Assembly (NCBI RefSeq): GCF_003026475.1
Contig: NZ_PYMC01000009.1
Location: 160,265 to 224,264, forward strand
Direction: 5' to 3'
Length of the DNA: 64,000 nucleotides
Origin: Photobacterium lipolyticum
Lineage (GTDB): Bacteria; Pseudomonadota; Gammaproteobacteria; Enterobacterales; Vibrionaceae
Position numbers and translations under genes: made by a program. Positions 28,195 to 37,331 of this stretch are shown here, piece by piece (position 1 is the stretch's first letter; every line of letters starts with the position of its first letter). The notes under the pieces are model-generated. The model searched no databases and was not told where the DNA came from. It worked only from the letters and a program-made list of their open reading frames with translations.

Positions 28195-29061
28195 TTACTT
28201 GATCACGGTCTCACTTAGTCGAGGGGTTTTTAGCATCTCGAATCGTAAGCGGGTGAAATCCAGGTTGTTCTTTTGTTGGATCATTTTCCAGAAAGGATTG
28301 CTATAGAGCTGTTGATGAGAGCCGGTGAAAAAGGGAATAGCCGATGGCGAGACAACCCGGTTGAAATAGATATCAGAAAAAAACTGTTCTCCCGTCGGAT
28401 CCGGCATGGGAAAGGTGATTATTTTTTCTTGCGACAGTTGTTGGAAATGATCCAGCATTTTTATGAAACAGGCTGGATTGATCGCAAGAAAGCTAAGCAC
28501 TCTTATGTGGTTGGCTGCCGGCATATCCAAAATATAATGGCCGATAATGGTTGTACGGTGCAGAAAGGTAATCACGGTTGGATTCTTGCTATCGAGGTAG
28601 CTGAGTGTCTCTTCAAGCGTTTCAAGATACTTTTTCTGGTGGGCGTGAGTGATCAGTGCGAGATCACCGGCCGCTAATTTATGCAGCTCTGTTTTCTCAA
28701 TTCTGGTTACTGGGTAGTTGTAGGCCAGCGTGCTATCGTCCAGCTCGGTTTTATTCAGGAATGTTTTATTCAGTATTTTCTGTTCGTTGTCATCAAACTG
28801 ATAGGGTTGCAGGAAGAAGGCTGCCAGCCCTACTCGTCTTATGAAGGGGGGCTCACTTGCCGCATTTTCCCATTGGCTGATCATCGACTGCGTCACGTTT
28901 TTAAACAGGATATGGGAATTTGCCAGGCAGCTGGCCATCTCATTTTGTGACATTTTTAATGCTTTACGGTGTTGCTGGAGTATGCTGGCGAAACGATTGC
29001 GCTTAAATAATTCTAATGGGTTTTGCATGTATTTTATACACTTGTTAGGCATGTACTTCAT
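28195..29061 (-). CDS. XRE-family transcriptional regulator
   Basis: Up to 288 residues; starts at 29061, 29052 or 29028 (MQNPLELF) are possible and none has a clear Shine-Dalgarno sequence. An N-terminal Cro/C1-type HTH spans about 25-80 (LQQHRKALKMSQNEMASCL ... VTQSMISQWENAASEPP). The remaining 200 residues have no domain I recognise; they contain an aromatic-rich part near the end and could form a ligand-binding domain. The gene is 105 bp downstream of, and co-oriented with, the AraC-type regulator. Confidence 0.75.
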   Translation of the reverse strand: MKYMPNKCIKYMQNPLELFKRNRFASILQQHRKALKMSQNEMASCLANSHILFKNVTQSMISQWENAASEPPFIRRVGLAAFFLQPYQFDDNEQKILNKTFLNKTELDDSTLAYNYPVTRIEKTELHKLAAGDLALITHAHQKKYLETLEETLSYLDSKNPTVITFLHRTTIIGHYILDMPAANHIRVLSFLAINPACFIKMLDHFQQLSQEKIITFPMPDPTGEQFFSDIYFNRVVSPSAIPFFTGSHQQLYSNPFWKMIQQKNNLDFTRLRFEMLKTPRLSETVIK

Positions 29062-29166
29062 TTTTCATTTTAGTGTAATAACGAAGACTGCCCTATTCGG
29101 AATGGTTGAAAGTATTGCTAGAGTGAATAATTTCATGCTTTTTGCCACCCTCAATCAATAGAATGT

Positions 29167-29946
29167 TCATTCCAGTCTTTTACGATACTGCTCAGGTGTA
29201 CAATGTGCGTGTTTCTTGAACAGCGTGATGAACGGCGAGGCCTGATGGTAACCCAGAGTCAGGGCGATCTCTTTCACGGATAAACCCTTGCGCAACAGGT
29301 GTAATGCGTAGATAAATTTACGCCGCTGGCGCCATTCGGTAAAACTCATCCCCAGCTTATCCTGACAGTGACGGGCTAACGTACGTTCTGTGGTATGAAT
29401 ATCTTTTGCCCACTGGGCCAGGGTTTTGTTATTGGTTGGGTTGCGTTCCAGTTCGGTCAAAATGGGCTTTAATAACTTGTCTTCACTGCCGGGCAGGAAT
29501 TGTTCGTGCTCATTGGCACAGAGTACCTGATCGAGAAGTACACTCACCATTCGTTGATCTTCACCGGTGACGGGCACGGTAATACGACGTTCGCGCAAAT
29601 CGTTAATAATCGCATTCATGATCGGGCTCACTTCTAACAAGCAAGCATAATCCGGTAAACCGTCGGCAAAGGGCTTGACGATATTCATCGAACAATAGTT
29701 CATGCTGCGACGCATATAACTTGCATGTTCAATACCTGCTGGTACCCATACCGCATACTGGGATGGTGACAAAAACCGTTTGCCTTCTGCATTCAGCTCC
29801 AGAATACCACCATTGATCAGTTGCAGCTGGCCCCAGGAATGATGGTGCTTCTGGGTGGTGCTATTGGGCAGAAAGACTTCATGGCCAAAAAAGATATCGC
29901 CCGGCGGGTTGTCGTTATCAAACAGTGGTTGATGGGCCTTTTTCAT
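29167..29946 (-). CDS. AraC-family regulator with cupin sensor (NimR/RipA-like)
   Basis: 259 residues. N-terminal cupin (HHHSWGQLQLINGGILELNAEG, about 35-60; FLSPSQYAVWVPAGIEHAS) followed by a C-terminal double HTH (LAQWAKDIHTTERTLARHCQDKLG and VKEIALTLGYHQASPFITLFKKHAHCTPEQYRK). The HHHSWGQL pattern is typical of the NimR/RipA group that often controls an adjacent exporter. None is adjacent; the divergent neighbour is a universal stress protein. Confidence 0.88.
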   Translation of the reverse strand: MKKAHQPLFDNDNPPGDIFFGHEVFLPNSTTQKHHHSWGQLQLINGGILELNAEGKRFLSPSQYAVWVPAGIEHASYMRRSMNYCSMNIVKPFADGLPDYACLLEVSPIMNAIINDLRERRITVPVTGEDQRMVSVLLDQVLCANEHEQFLPGSEDKLLKPILTELERNPTNNKTLAQWAKDIHTTERTLARHCQDKLGMSFTEWRQRRKFIYALHLLRKGLSVKEIALTLGYHQASPFITLFKKHAHCTPEQYRKRLE

Positions 29947-30162
29947 AAGGGCTGCTTACTATCAGTGATGGTCAGTGATGGCTATCTTACATAAAGTTGT
30001 CATCTTTGATGATCAAAAGGTACAACTTTACTGGTTAAACCGCGAAAAGCGGCGTACATGTCAGAACTACTTGATGATACTCAACTAAGATTATATCAAC
30101 AGAAAAGTGCCTTGATGAATTCAGTTTCACATAACCTCAAATATAAACTGGAGGACCGTGAC

Positions 30163-31149
30163 ATGGAGAGATTTAAAAATATTATTGTGGTCGCGACAGC
30201 CGAATCCGCCAACGAGGCTGCATTGGAACGCGCCGCAGATCTGGCGAACAACAACCAGGCGTGTCTTACCGTTGTTGAGGTCATTGACAAAATACCGATT
30301 AACCTGAAGTTATTTCATAATGACCTGTCTCCCGAAATCCTTCAGGCTAACATTGTTGCCGAGCATGAAAAAAGGCTAGAAGAGTTGATTGCTCCGTGGA
30401 GCAAAAATCTCGACATTCAAATAAAAGTGCTTATTGGTACCCCATTTTTAGAAATCATCCGGGAGGTGCTCCGGAATGGGCGTGATCTGGTGGTCAAGGC
30501 TGCCGAAAGCGATGGGTTGCGGGCGCAGGTTTTTGGCAGTGATGACATGCACTTGTTACGTAAATGTCCGTGTCCGGTATGGTTAGTCCATTCGAAATCA
30601 CCTAAAGCATATCACCGCATTCTCGTGGCGGCCGCGGTGGATATCTATAGTCCTTTTCTTCCCCAAGAGTCGGAGACAAAACATCAGCTTGATCTTCAGA
30701 TCCTCGACCTGGCGGGTTCCTTAGCACTGTCTGAATTCGCCGAGCTGCATATCGCTCATGTATGGGAGGCTATTGGTGAAAGTTCGCTGCGTGGTGGGTT
30801 TATGCACAAGACGGAGGATGAGGTTGTTGCCTATGTTGAAAAGGTCAAGCAGCAGCATCAGCAAAATTTGAATGAATTAGTGGCAGAGTTCACTAATCAT
30901 CTGGGCAGTAATGCCAGTGCCTATCTCAAACCTCAAATTCATTTGCTAAAAGGCTCACCACGCAAGGAAATCCCGCTTTTCGCCGAGAAGATTGAGGCCG
31001 ATCTTGTGGTCATGGGGACTGTGGTTCGTACCGGTATTCCCGGATTTCTGATGGGTAACACGGCTGAAACGATCCTTAACCGAATCGACTGCTCGATACT
31101 TGCGGTTAAACCGCAGGGGTTTGTCACGCCCGTTACCCTTGAGGAGTAA
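30163..31149 (+). CDS. Tandem universal stress protein (UspE-like)
   Basis: 328 residues, two UspA domains in tandem (about 1-145 and 160-315). The first begins MERFKNIIVVATAESANEAALERA; the second ends with the nucleotide-binding-type pattern VVMGTVVRTGIPGFLMGNTAETILNRIDCSILAVKP. The start at 30163 is chosen because GGAGG lies 7 bp before it; the open frame extends 35 codons further up without a ribosome site. Convergent with the antiporter gene. Likely soluble stress protein. Confidence 0.9.
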   Translation: MERFKNIIVVATAESANEAALERAADLANNNQACLTVVEVIDKIPINLKLFHNDLSPEILQANIVAEHEKRLEELIAPWSKNLDIQIKVLIGTPFLEIIREVLRNGRDLVVKAAESDGLRAQVFGSDDMHLLRKCPCPVWLVHSKSPKAYHRILVAAAVDIYSPFLPQESETKHQLDLQILDLAGSLALSEFAELHIAHVWEAIGESSLRGGFMHKTEDEVVAYVEKVKQQHQQNLNELVAEFTNHLGSNASAYLKPQIHLLKGSPRKEIPLFAEKIEADLVVMGTVVRTGIPGFLMGNTAETILNRIDCSILAVKPQGFVTPVTLEE

Positions 31150-31176
31150 TACCAATCAGGCTTCTTATATAACGGC

Positions 31177-34011
31177 CTAACGTATACAGATCCGCTCCTT
31201 CAGATCGGGGTTAGACTCAAGAAGCGGAGAAAAGTCGTTGCCCTGCAAGACCAGCAATTCGCAGTAGCTGGCTGCGGTGACGTCGGCATTGCGCGGCTCC
31301 TGAGTCAGTAGTGCCAGCTCACCAAAGAAGTCACCTCGGCTCAGGCGAATGGGAGCATGGTTGTTCGTTACGTCGACTGAGCCTGCAGCAATAAAATACA
31401 TCGCATTGCCAACCTCTCCTTTATGTACGACTCGTTCGCCCGGTGCGACGAGAAGCGGTTTTAGTTGACTGGCGATATCAGCAATATGATCGCTGTCCAA
31501 TCCGGCAAACAAAGGAACCTTTGCCACCAGGCTTTCCGGATCCAGACGCTCGCTGGCAATCCGGGTGATACGCTCCTGCAGATAGGGATGCGCTGACGTT
31601 ATTTTCTGGAAATCTTCCACCCGCAGGACGAGAAGTTGGCAATAGGCTATAGCGGTGACATCGGCGCTGCGGGGCTCCTGGGTGAGCAATGCCAGTTCAC
31701 CGAAGAAATCGCCGCTGCCAAGACGTATGCTCTGGTGCTTCGTTGCGGCCTCGACTGCACCGCTGGAGATAAAGTACATCGCATTGCCTGGTTCATCCAG
31801 AGTGACGATCCGTTCGCCCGGCACGACCAGCTGCGGGGTGAGCACCGCGGCAATTTCGCTGATACGGTGCGCACCCAGTTCGGCGAAGAACGGTACTCTG
31901 GCTACCAGCTTGGCCGGCTCCAGCCCGAGATCCAGCCGCGGCTGGCGATCCATGATGCGGCTGCGTTTGTCAATCTCCCGTCCCAGCTCATTAAACACTT
32001 CCTGACTGATGATATCTTCATCAAGCATACGGCGGTAACTGGCTTCCTCAAGGCGTAAGGCCACGCGGACAAGGTGGCGCTTCTGGAGCGTTTCTGCGTA
32101 TTCCGGATATTGTAGGTGGAGTGCTTCCAGTGCCTGCTGGGTGGTTTTCAGGCGATCGGTCAATAACTGTTCCAGTTCGTGGGCGAGGCTCTCGCCAAAT
32201 AATGAAGGGATCTTCTTCCGGCTAAAGCTGATCAGCGCCGTGATCACGGTATCGGTGACTTGAAGCACTTCAAAGCGGTTGGCAAGCTGTATCGCCAGGG
32301 GACGAGTGATCCCCAGATGCCGTTGCAGCAACATGGCTGTATGAAACAGGATACCGAATTTCAGATGGGTATTGATGGTTTCCTGATAACCGCCAACCTT
32401 GCCAATCTTCAGCCCATCTTGCAGATCATCGGCGTGGAACAGCAGGGTGCGGGTGATTTTGGCAGAATCCAGCCCGTCAGAGAAGCGTTTTAGGTAGAGG
32501 TGACGCTCGTGGTTGGTCAGTGTGCTCAGTCCGACAGTGAGAGTGACGGTATCGGGTTGCTGACCAGTTCGTGACATCGAGTGTTCAACCCTGTTCAATC
32601 GCTGCTCGTAAATGTCAGCAACACCGGTGGCGATGATCGGATTGATTTTATCCTCGTGTGCGGCGTGCTCAAGTCCCTCACGGATATGCCTTATCGAGAG
32701 TGCCATGACCCGGTTGCGAATAAGTCGCTCTGCGGGGGGCAGCTGGTCAAGCCCAAAAAAGCGCATCATCATTCCCATGGTCGGTGCGTTAACAAAAAGC
32801 GTGAACAGCACAAAACCGGTGACCAGAGAGGCGACAAAAGCCTGGATTTCCGGGGCAATGCCCGGCGTCTCGAGGATCACCAGCGCCAGTGCCAGTGAGA
32901 CGGCACCGCGTAATCCCCCCCACAGCATCACAGTGCGAAAGGCCATGCTGATTTGCTGTCCCAGTCCGAGCTTATTCAGCAACGGCAGCACCAGATACAG
33001 CACCACGGTACGGGCCAGGAACGCCGCGATGGTTAAGGCGATCAGCGAAAGTAGCTGGGCAGAGGTAAAATCGACCAATACTTTGGGAACCAGCAGGCCC
33101 ACCAGGAAGAAGATCAGGGAATTGGCCCAGAACACCAGCTCTTCCCAGGTTTCGGTCAGTGTGTGCCAGGTATGGGGCGAGATTTGGGTACGCCCGAACG
33201 AATTGATCACCAGACCGGCAGTGACGACAGCCATCACGCCGGATACATGCAGGTAGTGCTCCGCTAACAGAAAGCTCAGGTAGGCCAGGCAGATGGTGAG
33301 TGTGATCTCGACCAGTGGCAGGTTACGCAGCCGGCCGATCAAAGATGCCACGAGCCAGGAGGCGATCAGGCCGACCAGAATGCCTCCGAAGAAAACTGTC
33401 ATAAATTTGCCGGCCGCAGACAGCACGCTCTCTTCTGCACCGCTGATCAGTATTGTCACCAGAATCGTAAAGAGCACAATCGCGGTGGCATCATTAAACA
33501 GGCTTTCCCCTTCGACCAGGATGGTGAGCCGTTTTGGGGCCCCGAGGTTTTTGAAGATGGCGACGATGGCGACCGGATCGGTGGCCGATACGATGGCACC
33601 AACCAGTAAGCAGGCTACCAGGCTGATACCGGAAACGTACCAGACGGATAAGCCGACAAGCAGGGTGGAGATCAGCAGCCCGAGCACCGCAAGCAGGAGT
33701 ATCGGAGCGAGATCGGCCATCAGGTGGCGGGCATTGATATTCAGTGCCGATTCGAAGATAAGAGCAGGCAAGAAGACAAAAAATACAGCTTCGGAGGTAA
33801 TATCCAGCGCTTCGAGCGCAACCAGAAAATCTCCCAGTATTCCGGGGGAGTGAATGCCACTCATCGCCAGTACGATGCCACCCAAAAGGCTTCCCGCGGC
33901 AGCCAGTAACACCGTATAGGGAAAGTTGATACGGTTGGCGATGGGCAGCAGAAGGCTTGCAATGGTAAGCAGGCCAACGAGCCCCAGGACCAGGAGAAAT
34001 GTTTCATGCAT
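31177..34011 (-). CDS. CPA1-type Na+/H+ antiporter with two cyclic-nucleotide-binding domains
   Basis: 944 residues from MHETFLLVLG (an upstream in-frame start at 34128 lacks a ribosome site and would add a polar tail). About 12-13 membrane helices (5-420) with the NhaP-type segments LVGAIVSATDPVAIVAIFKNLG and EGESLFNDATAIVLF. A helical cytoplasmic linker (430-690) leads to two tandem CNBDs (about 700-815 and 825-940), each with FGELALLTQEPR(S/N)ADV, where the Arg normally contacts cyclic phosphate. Transport is therefore likely gated by cAMP or cGMP. It is divergent from a class III adenylate cyclase gene 274 bp away. Confidence 0.92.
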   Translation of the reverse strand: MHETFLLVLGLVGLLTIASLLLPIANRINFPYTVLLAAAGSLLGGIVLAMSGIHSPGILGDFLVALEALDITSEAVFFVFLPALIFESALNINARHLMADLAPILLLAVLGLLISTLLVGLSVWYVSGISLVACLLVGAIVSATDPVAIVAIFKNLGAPKRLTILVEGESLFNDATAIVLFTILVTILISGAEESVLSAAGKFMTVFFGGILVGLIASWLVASLIGRLRNLPLVEITLTICLAYLSFLLAEHYLHVSGVMAVVTAGLVINSFGRTQISPHTWHTLTETWEELVFWANSLIFFLVGLLVPKVLVDFTSAQLLSLIALTIAAFLARTVVLYLVLPLLNKLGLGQQISMAFRTVMLWGGLRGAVSLALALVILETPGIAPEIQAFVASLVTGFVLFTLFVNAPTMGMMMRFFGLDQLPPAERLIRNRVMALSIRHIREGLEHAAHEDKINPIIATGVADIYEQRLNRVEHSMSRTGQQPDTVTLTVGLSTLTNHERHLYLKRFSDGLDSAKITRTLLFHADDLQDGLKIGKVGGYQETINTHLKFGILFHTAMLLQRHLGITRPLAIQLANRFEVLQVTDTVITALISFSRKKIPSLFGESLAHELEQLLTDRLKTTQQALEALHLQYPEYAETLQKRHLVRVALRLEEASYRRMLDEDIISQEVFNELGREIDKRSRIMDRQPRLDLGLEPAKLVARVPFFAELGAHRISEIAAVLTPQLVVPGERIVTLDEPGNAMYFISSGAVEAATKHQSIRLGSGDFFGELALLTQEPRSADVTAIAYCQLLVLRVEDFQKITSAHPYLQERITRIASERLDPESLVAKVPLFAGLDSDHIADIASQLKPLLVAPGERVVHKGEVGNAMYFIAAGSVDVTNNHAPIRLSRGDFFGELALLTQEPRNADVTAASYCELLVLQGNDFSPLLESNPDLKERICIR

Positions 34012-34285
34012 GGCAAGAGCCCCTAAGATTGATCGTTTCCTGTCTTCTCGCTGCCAACAAGGCGAAAGTCCCTGCCGTACCAACCGCTCCGGCGGCTTGA
34101 AGGAAACGTCGTCGGCTGAATTGGACAAACTGTGTCAGGAAGAGGTACTTCCTGAAATGTTGACTCATCAGCTCTCTCCTGAGCTCAGGTGGAGCAATAT
34201 ATTTAGGTTAGCTCAAAAAATGGGTATTGAAGTCTATACTGACTTTGTGAGGAGCATTTTTTATTTGTTTTTCAGGGGGATTCCA

Positions 34286-36070
34286 ATGGGGCTTTTGCAA
34301 AAGAGCCTGAAGGCGCGGATGACGGCCTACTTCTTGCTGGTTTCAGTGCTGGTTGTTGTTGCTCTGGCGGCAGTGACGTATTTTCTTTCAGCTGAAACTC
34401 AAAAGCAGGTGGCGATCGCGCAATTTGAGGTTATTGCTGATCATAAAGAGTTCGAGATTAATCGGTTTGTTTCCGAGCAGATTGCTATTGCGACGAAAAT
34501 TGCCGGACTTGATGAACTGCGTAAAGCTGCCGACTCACTATTGTCGAAGGAGTTTGATTCTGCTCAATACCAGGCTGCATATTTGGAGTTGGCCGAAGTC
34601 TTGTTTTTGTCCACGTTTCTTGACTATGGCTCAGCGAGCGCCTCTGATTTGACGGAAATTTTACTGCTGACAAACATCGGCGGCAGGGTTTTCTTTTCCA
34701 CGGATCCGTCTCATGAGGGGGAGTACCGGCTCAGCGATCAATATTTCACCAAAGGGCGGCAGGGAACCTATTTGCAGAAGGTGTATCCGGGAGCCGAGAC
34801 CGCCTCACCGACCCTGACGGTGTCGACGCCGCTTCTGAGCCCGACCGGAGAACTCCTTGGCGTGCTGGCAGCCCATATCAGGTTGTCAGTTCTGGTCGAG
34901 ATTGTCAGCAGGCGAACCGGGTTGGGGGACAGCGGCGAGGCTTATTTGATAGATGCTCACAACCGTTTTATTTCAGCCGAACACTTTGGCGATGAGTCCT
35001 ATCCGCGGGGCGTACACAGCTTGGGTATCGAGGCGGCCCTGAAGGGAGAAAACGGAGCGGGCCTCTATAACAACTATAACAACGTACCGGTAATTGGCAG
35101 TTACCGCTGGCTTCCCAATCTGGGCCTGGCGCTGATCACTGAAATTCAGGCTGCCACTGCCTTGGCACCTGCCAACCGTCTTGGCGGGATGATCCTAAGT
35201 GTTGGCCTGTTGGCGGTTGGGGTGCTGAGTATCGGGATTTACCTTATTGCCGTTCGGATTGCCCGGCCTATTCTGGCCGTAACGGATACCACCTTGAAAA
35301 TCGCTGCCGGGGATCTCAATCAGTCGGCGCCGGTTATGACTCAGGATGAAACCGGATTATTGGCGAAAAACTTTAATATTATGATCGAGCGGCTTAAAAG
35401 CACACTTGACGATTTAGCCGCGGAGCAGGAAAAGTCGGAACATCTACTGCTTAATATCCTGCCGGCACCGATTGCAGAACGTCTCAAGCATGGCGAGGAT
35501 ACTATCGCAGACAGCTTTGCCGAGGTCACAATTTTATTCGCTGATATCGTCAACTTCACCCCCATGTCCGCTCAACTGTCAGCAGCTGAATTGGTAGGGC
35601 TGCTCAACGAAATATTCTCTGAGTTTGACCGCTTGAGTGAGCAACGGGGATTGGAAAAGATCAAGACCATCGGGGATGCCTATATGGTTGGGGCCGGGAT
35701 CCCCATCCCGCGAGATGATCATGCCCAGGTGATAGCTGAGATGGCACTGGACATGATGGAAGTGATTGAGTGTTTCAACCGAAGGCATGATAGCGATCTG
35801 AGCATGCGCATTGGGATCAACAGCGGGCCTGTCGTGGCGGGGGTGATAGGCACGAAAAAGTTCGTCTATGACATCTGGGGAGATGCAGTAAATACGGCGT
35901 CTAGAATGGAGTCTCAGGGACTTAAAGGGGGGATCCAGATCACCGAAGCGACCCACAGACACTTGCGGGATCAGTTTGTTTTTTCCGATCGCGGGATGAT
36001 AGGTATCAAAGGAAAAGGAAAAATGCACACCTATATTTTAAAAGGGCGTAAAAAAGAGGCGATCAGTTAG
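34286..36070 (+). CDS. Membrane-bound class III adenylate cyclase with Cache sensor and HAMP
   Basis: 594 residues. TM1 (about 12-35), periplasmic dCache-like sensor (about 36-290), TM2 (about 300-325), HAMP (about 325-380), then a class III cyclase domain. Metal-binding Asp residues sit in ILFADIVNFT and KTIGDAYMV; the Lys of EKIKTIGDAY and the Asp of FVYDIWGDAVNTASRM predict ATP rather than GTP; the transition-state Asn and Arg are in NTASRM. AGGGGGA lies 6 bp before the chosen ATG. The upstream open frame overlaps the antiporter start and is not used. Confidence 0.92.
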   Translation: MGLLQKSLKARMTAYFLLVSVLVVVALAAVTYFLSAETQKQVAIAQFEVIADHKEFEINRFVSEQIAIATKIAGLDELRKAADSLLSKEFDSAQYQAAYLELAEVLFLSTFLDYGSASASDLTEILLLTNIGGRVFFSTDPSHEGEYRLSDQYFTKGRQGTYLQKVYPGAETASPTLTVSTPLLSPTGELLGVLAAHIRLSVLVEIVSRRTGLGDSGEAYLIDAHNRFISAEHFGDESYPRGVHSLGIEAALKGENGAGLYNNYNNVPVIGSYRWLPNLGLALITEIQAATALAPANRLGGMILSVGLLAVGVLSIGIYLIAVRIARPILAVTDTTLKIAAGDLNQSAPVMTQDETGLLAKNFNIMIERLKSTLDDLAAEQEKSEHLLLNILPAPIAERLKHGEDTIADSFAEVTILFADIVNFTPMSAQLSAAELVGLLNEIFSEFDRLSEQRGLEKIKTIGDAYMVGAGIPIPRDDHAQVIAEMALDMMEVIECFNRRHDSDLSMRIGINSGPVVAGVIGTKKFVYDIWGDAVNTASRMESQGLKGGIQITEATHRHLRDQFVFSDRGMIGIKGKGKMHTYILKGRKKEAIS

Positions 36071-36110
36071 GTTGCTTTTGTTATGCAGGGTTTGAACGAA
36101 GGATACTTAT

Positions 36111-37247
36111 ATGAAATTAATTATTACCTTGCTGATGCTTGCCGGCCTTTTTTTGAGCGGTTGTGACGATCGTCAATCAAGGAGCAGAGAGTTCAGGATT
36201 GGCCTGATTGCACCGATAAGCGGTCATATTCCGGAAGTGGGGCTGGCCACGGTAGAAGCTGCGAAACTGGCTGTTCAGGAAGTCAACGACAGCGGCGGTC
36301 TGATCATTGACAATCAACGATACCGGGTGGAACTGTTGATCGAAGATAATCAGGATAAAGCCGAGCAGGCTATCAGTGCTGCTCTGCGATTGATCAATCA
36401 GCAAAACGTTAGCGCCATTGTTGGCCCTCAGGCCAGCCGTAACGCGATCCCTGCGGCAAGATACGCCGAGTACGCCCGGATCCCTATGATCAGTCCTTGG
36501 TCGACGAACCCGGAAACAACCCGGGATAAAAACTGGGTTTTTCGTGTCGCTTTTGTTGATACTTTTCAGGGACAGGTGATGGCAAGTTTTGCCTACGATG
36601 AGCTGGGATATAAAAAGGCAGCCGTTCTTTATGATATCTCCAGTGAGTACAACCGCAATCTGGCAGAGGTTTTCAGGACAGCCTTTAAGGCGTTGGGGGG
36701 CGGGATAGTCGCCTTTGAGTTCTATACCCGTGACACAGAGGATGTTTCAAAGCAGTTGCGCCGGATCCAGGCCGCTGAACCCGATGTGCTGTTTCTGCCC
36801 AATTACTACAATGAAGTGCCTGGTCAGGCCCGTCAGGCAAGAGAGGTAGGAATCCAGGCCAAATTGCTCGGCAGTGATAGCTGGGCTCAAATACCGCCAG
36901 CTCAGCGTAATGCGATTGAGGGGGCTTTTTTCAGCACGCACTATGCAGTTGATACCTCCAATGACGAGACGATGAATTTCAGGGCGCGTTATCGCCAGAC
37001 GTTCAGCAGGGAACCGGACGATGTGGCAGCCCTGACTTATGATGCCTTCGGGATGTTGTTTGAGGCTGCGAAACGCCATGGAGGCGTAGAGCCTGAGGGG
37101 ATCCGCGATGCACTCAACAATCTCGATGTTTATGACGGTGTTACTGGGAAAATTAAGTTCCGTGATTCGGGCGATCCGATCAAAAGTGCCGTGGTGCTTG
37201 AGGTAAAAAACGGCGAGTTTTCATTCAGTATGCGGGTTGAGCCCTGA
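36111..37247 (+). CDS. Periplasmic-binding lipoprotein, branched-chain amino acid type
   Basis: 378 residues. The lipoprotein signal ends LFLSGC (Cys18). Asp at +2 is the inner-membrane retention signal in enterobacteria, so it is probably held on the outer face of the inner membrane. The body is a type I periplasmic-binding fold (FRIGLIAPISGHIPEVG, VSAIVGPQASRNAIPAARYAEYARIPMISPWSTNPETT, AALTYDAFGMLFEAAKRHGG). No permease or ATPase genes are present. It lies 40 bp after the cyclase, so a sensory role as ligand receptor for the cyclase is likely. Confidence 0.88.
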   Translation: MKLIITLLMLAGLFLSGCDDRQSRSREFRIGLIAPISGHIPEVGLATVEAAKLAVQEVNDSGGLIIDNQRYRVELLIEDNQDKAEQAISAALRLINQQNVSAIVGPQASRNAIPAARYAEYARIPMISPWSTNPETTRDKNWVFRVAFVDTFQGQVMASFAYDELGYKKAAVLYDISSEYNRNLAEVFRTAFKALGGGIVAFEFYTRDTEDVSKQLRRIQAAEPDVLFLPNYYNEVPGQARQAREVGIQAKLLGSDSWAQIPPAQRNAIEGAFFSTHYAVDTSNDETMNFRARYRQTFSREPDDVAALTYDAFGMLFEAAKRHGGVEPEGIRDALNNLDVYDGVTGKIKFRDSGDPIKSAVVLEVKNGEFSFSMRVEP

Positions 37248-37281
37248 TGGCTCACGGTCACGCTATTTGTTCAGTGGACGA

Positions 37282-37309
37282 AAAGCCAGCAGATTGCTCC
37301 ACTGGCTTT
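37282..37309. terminator. Possible bidirectional terminator
   Basis: AAAGCCAG and CTGGCTTT separated by 12 bases, between convergent genes (binding lipoprotein and glgB). The flanking T and A runs are short. Confidence 0.5.
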
Positions 37310-37331
37310 ACCTTGCTTATTTATTGGACAT

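Noticed and set aside
33926..34285. N-terminal extension of the adenylate cyclase upstream of 34286
   Set aside because: It is antisense to the start of the antiporter gene, has no ribosome site, and would put 120 arginine/serine-rich residues before the first membrane helix.
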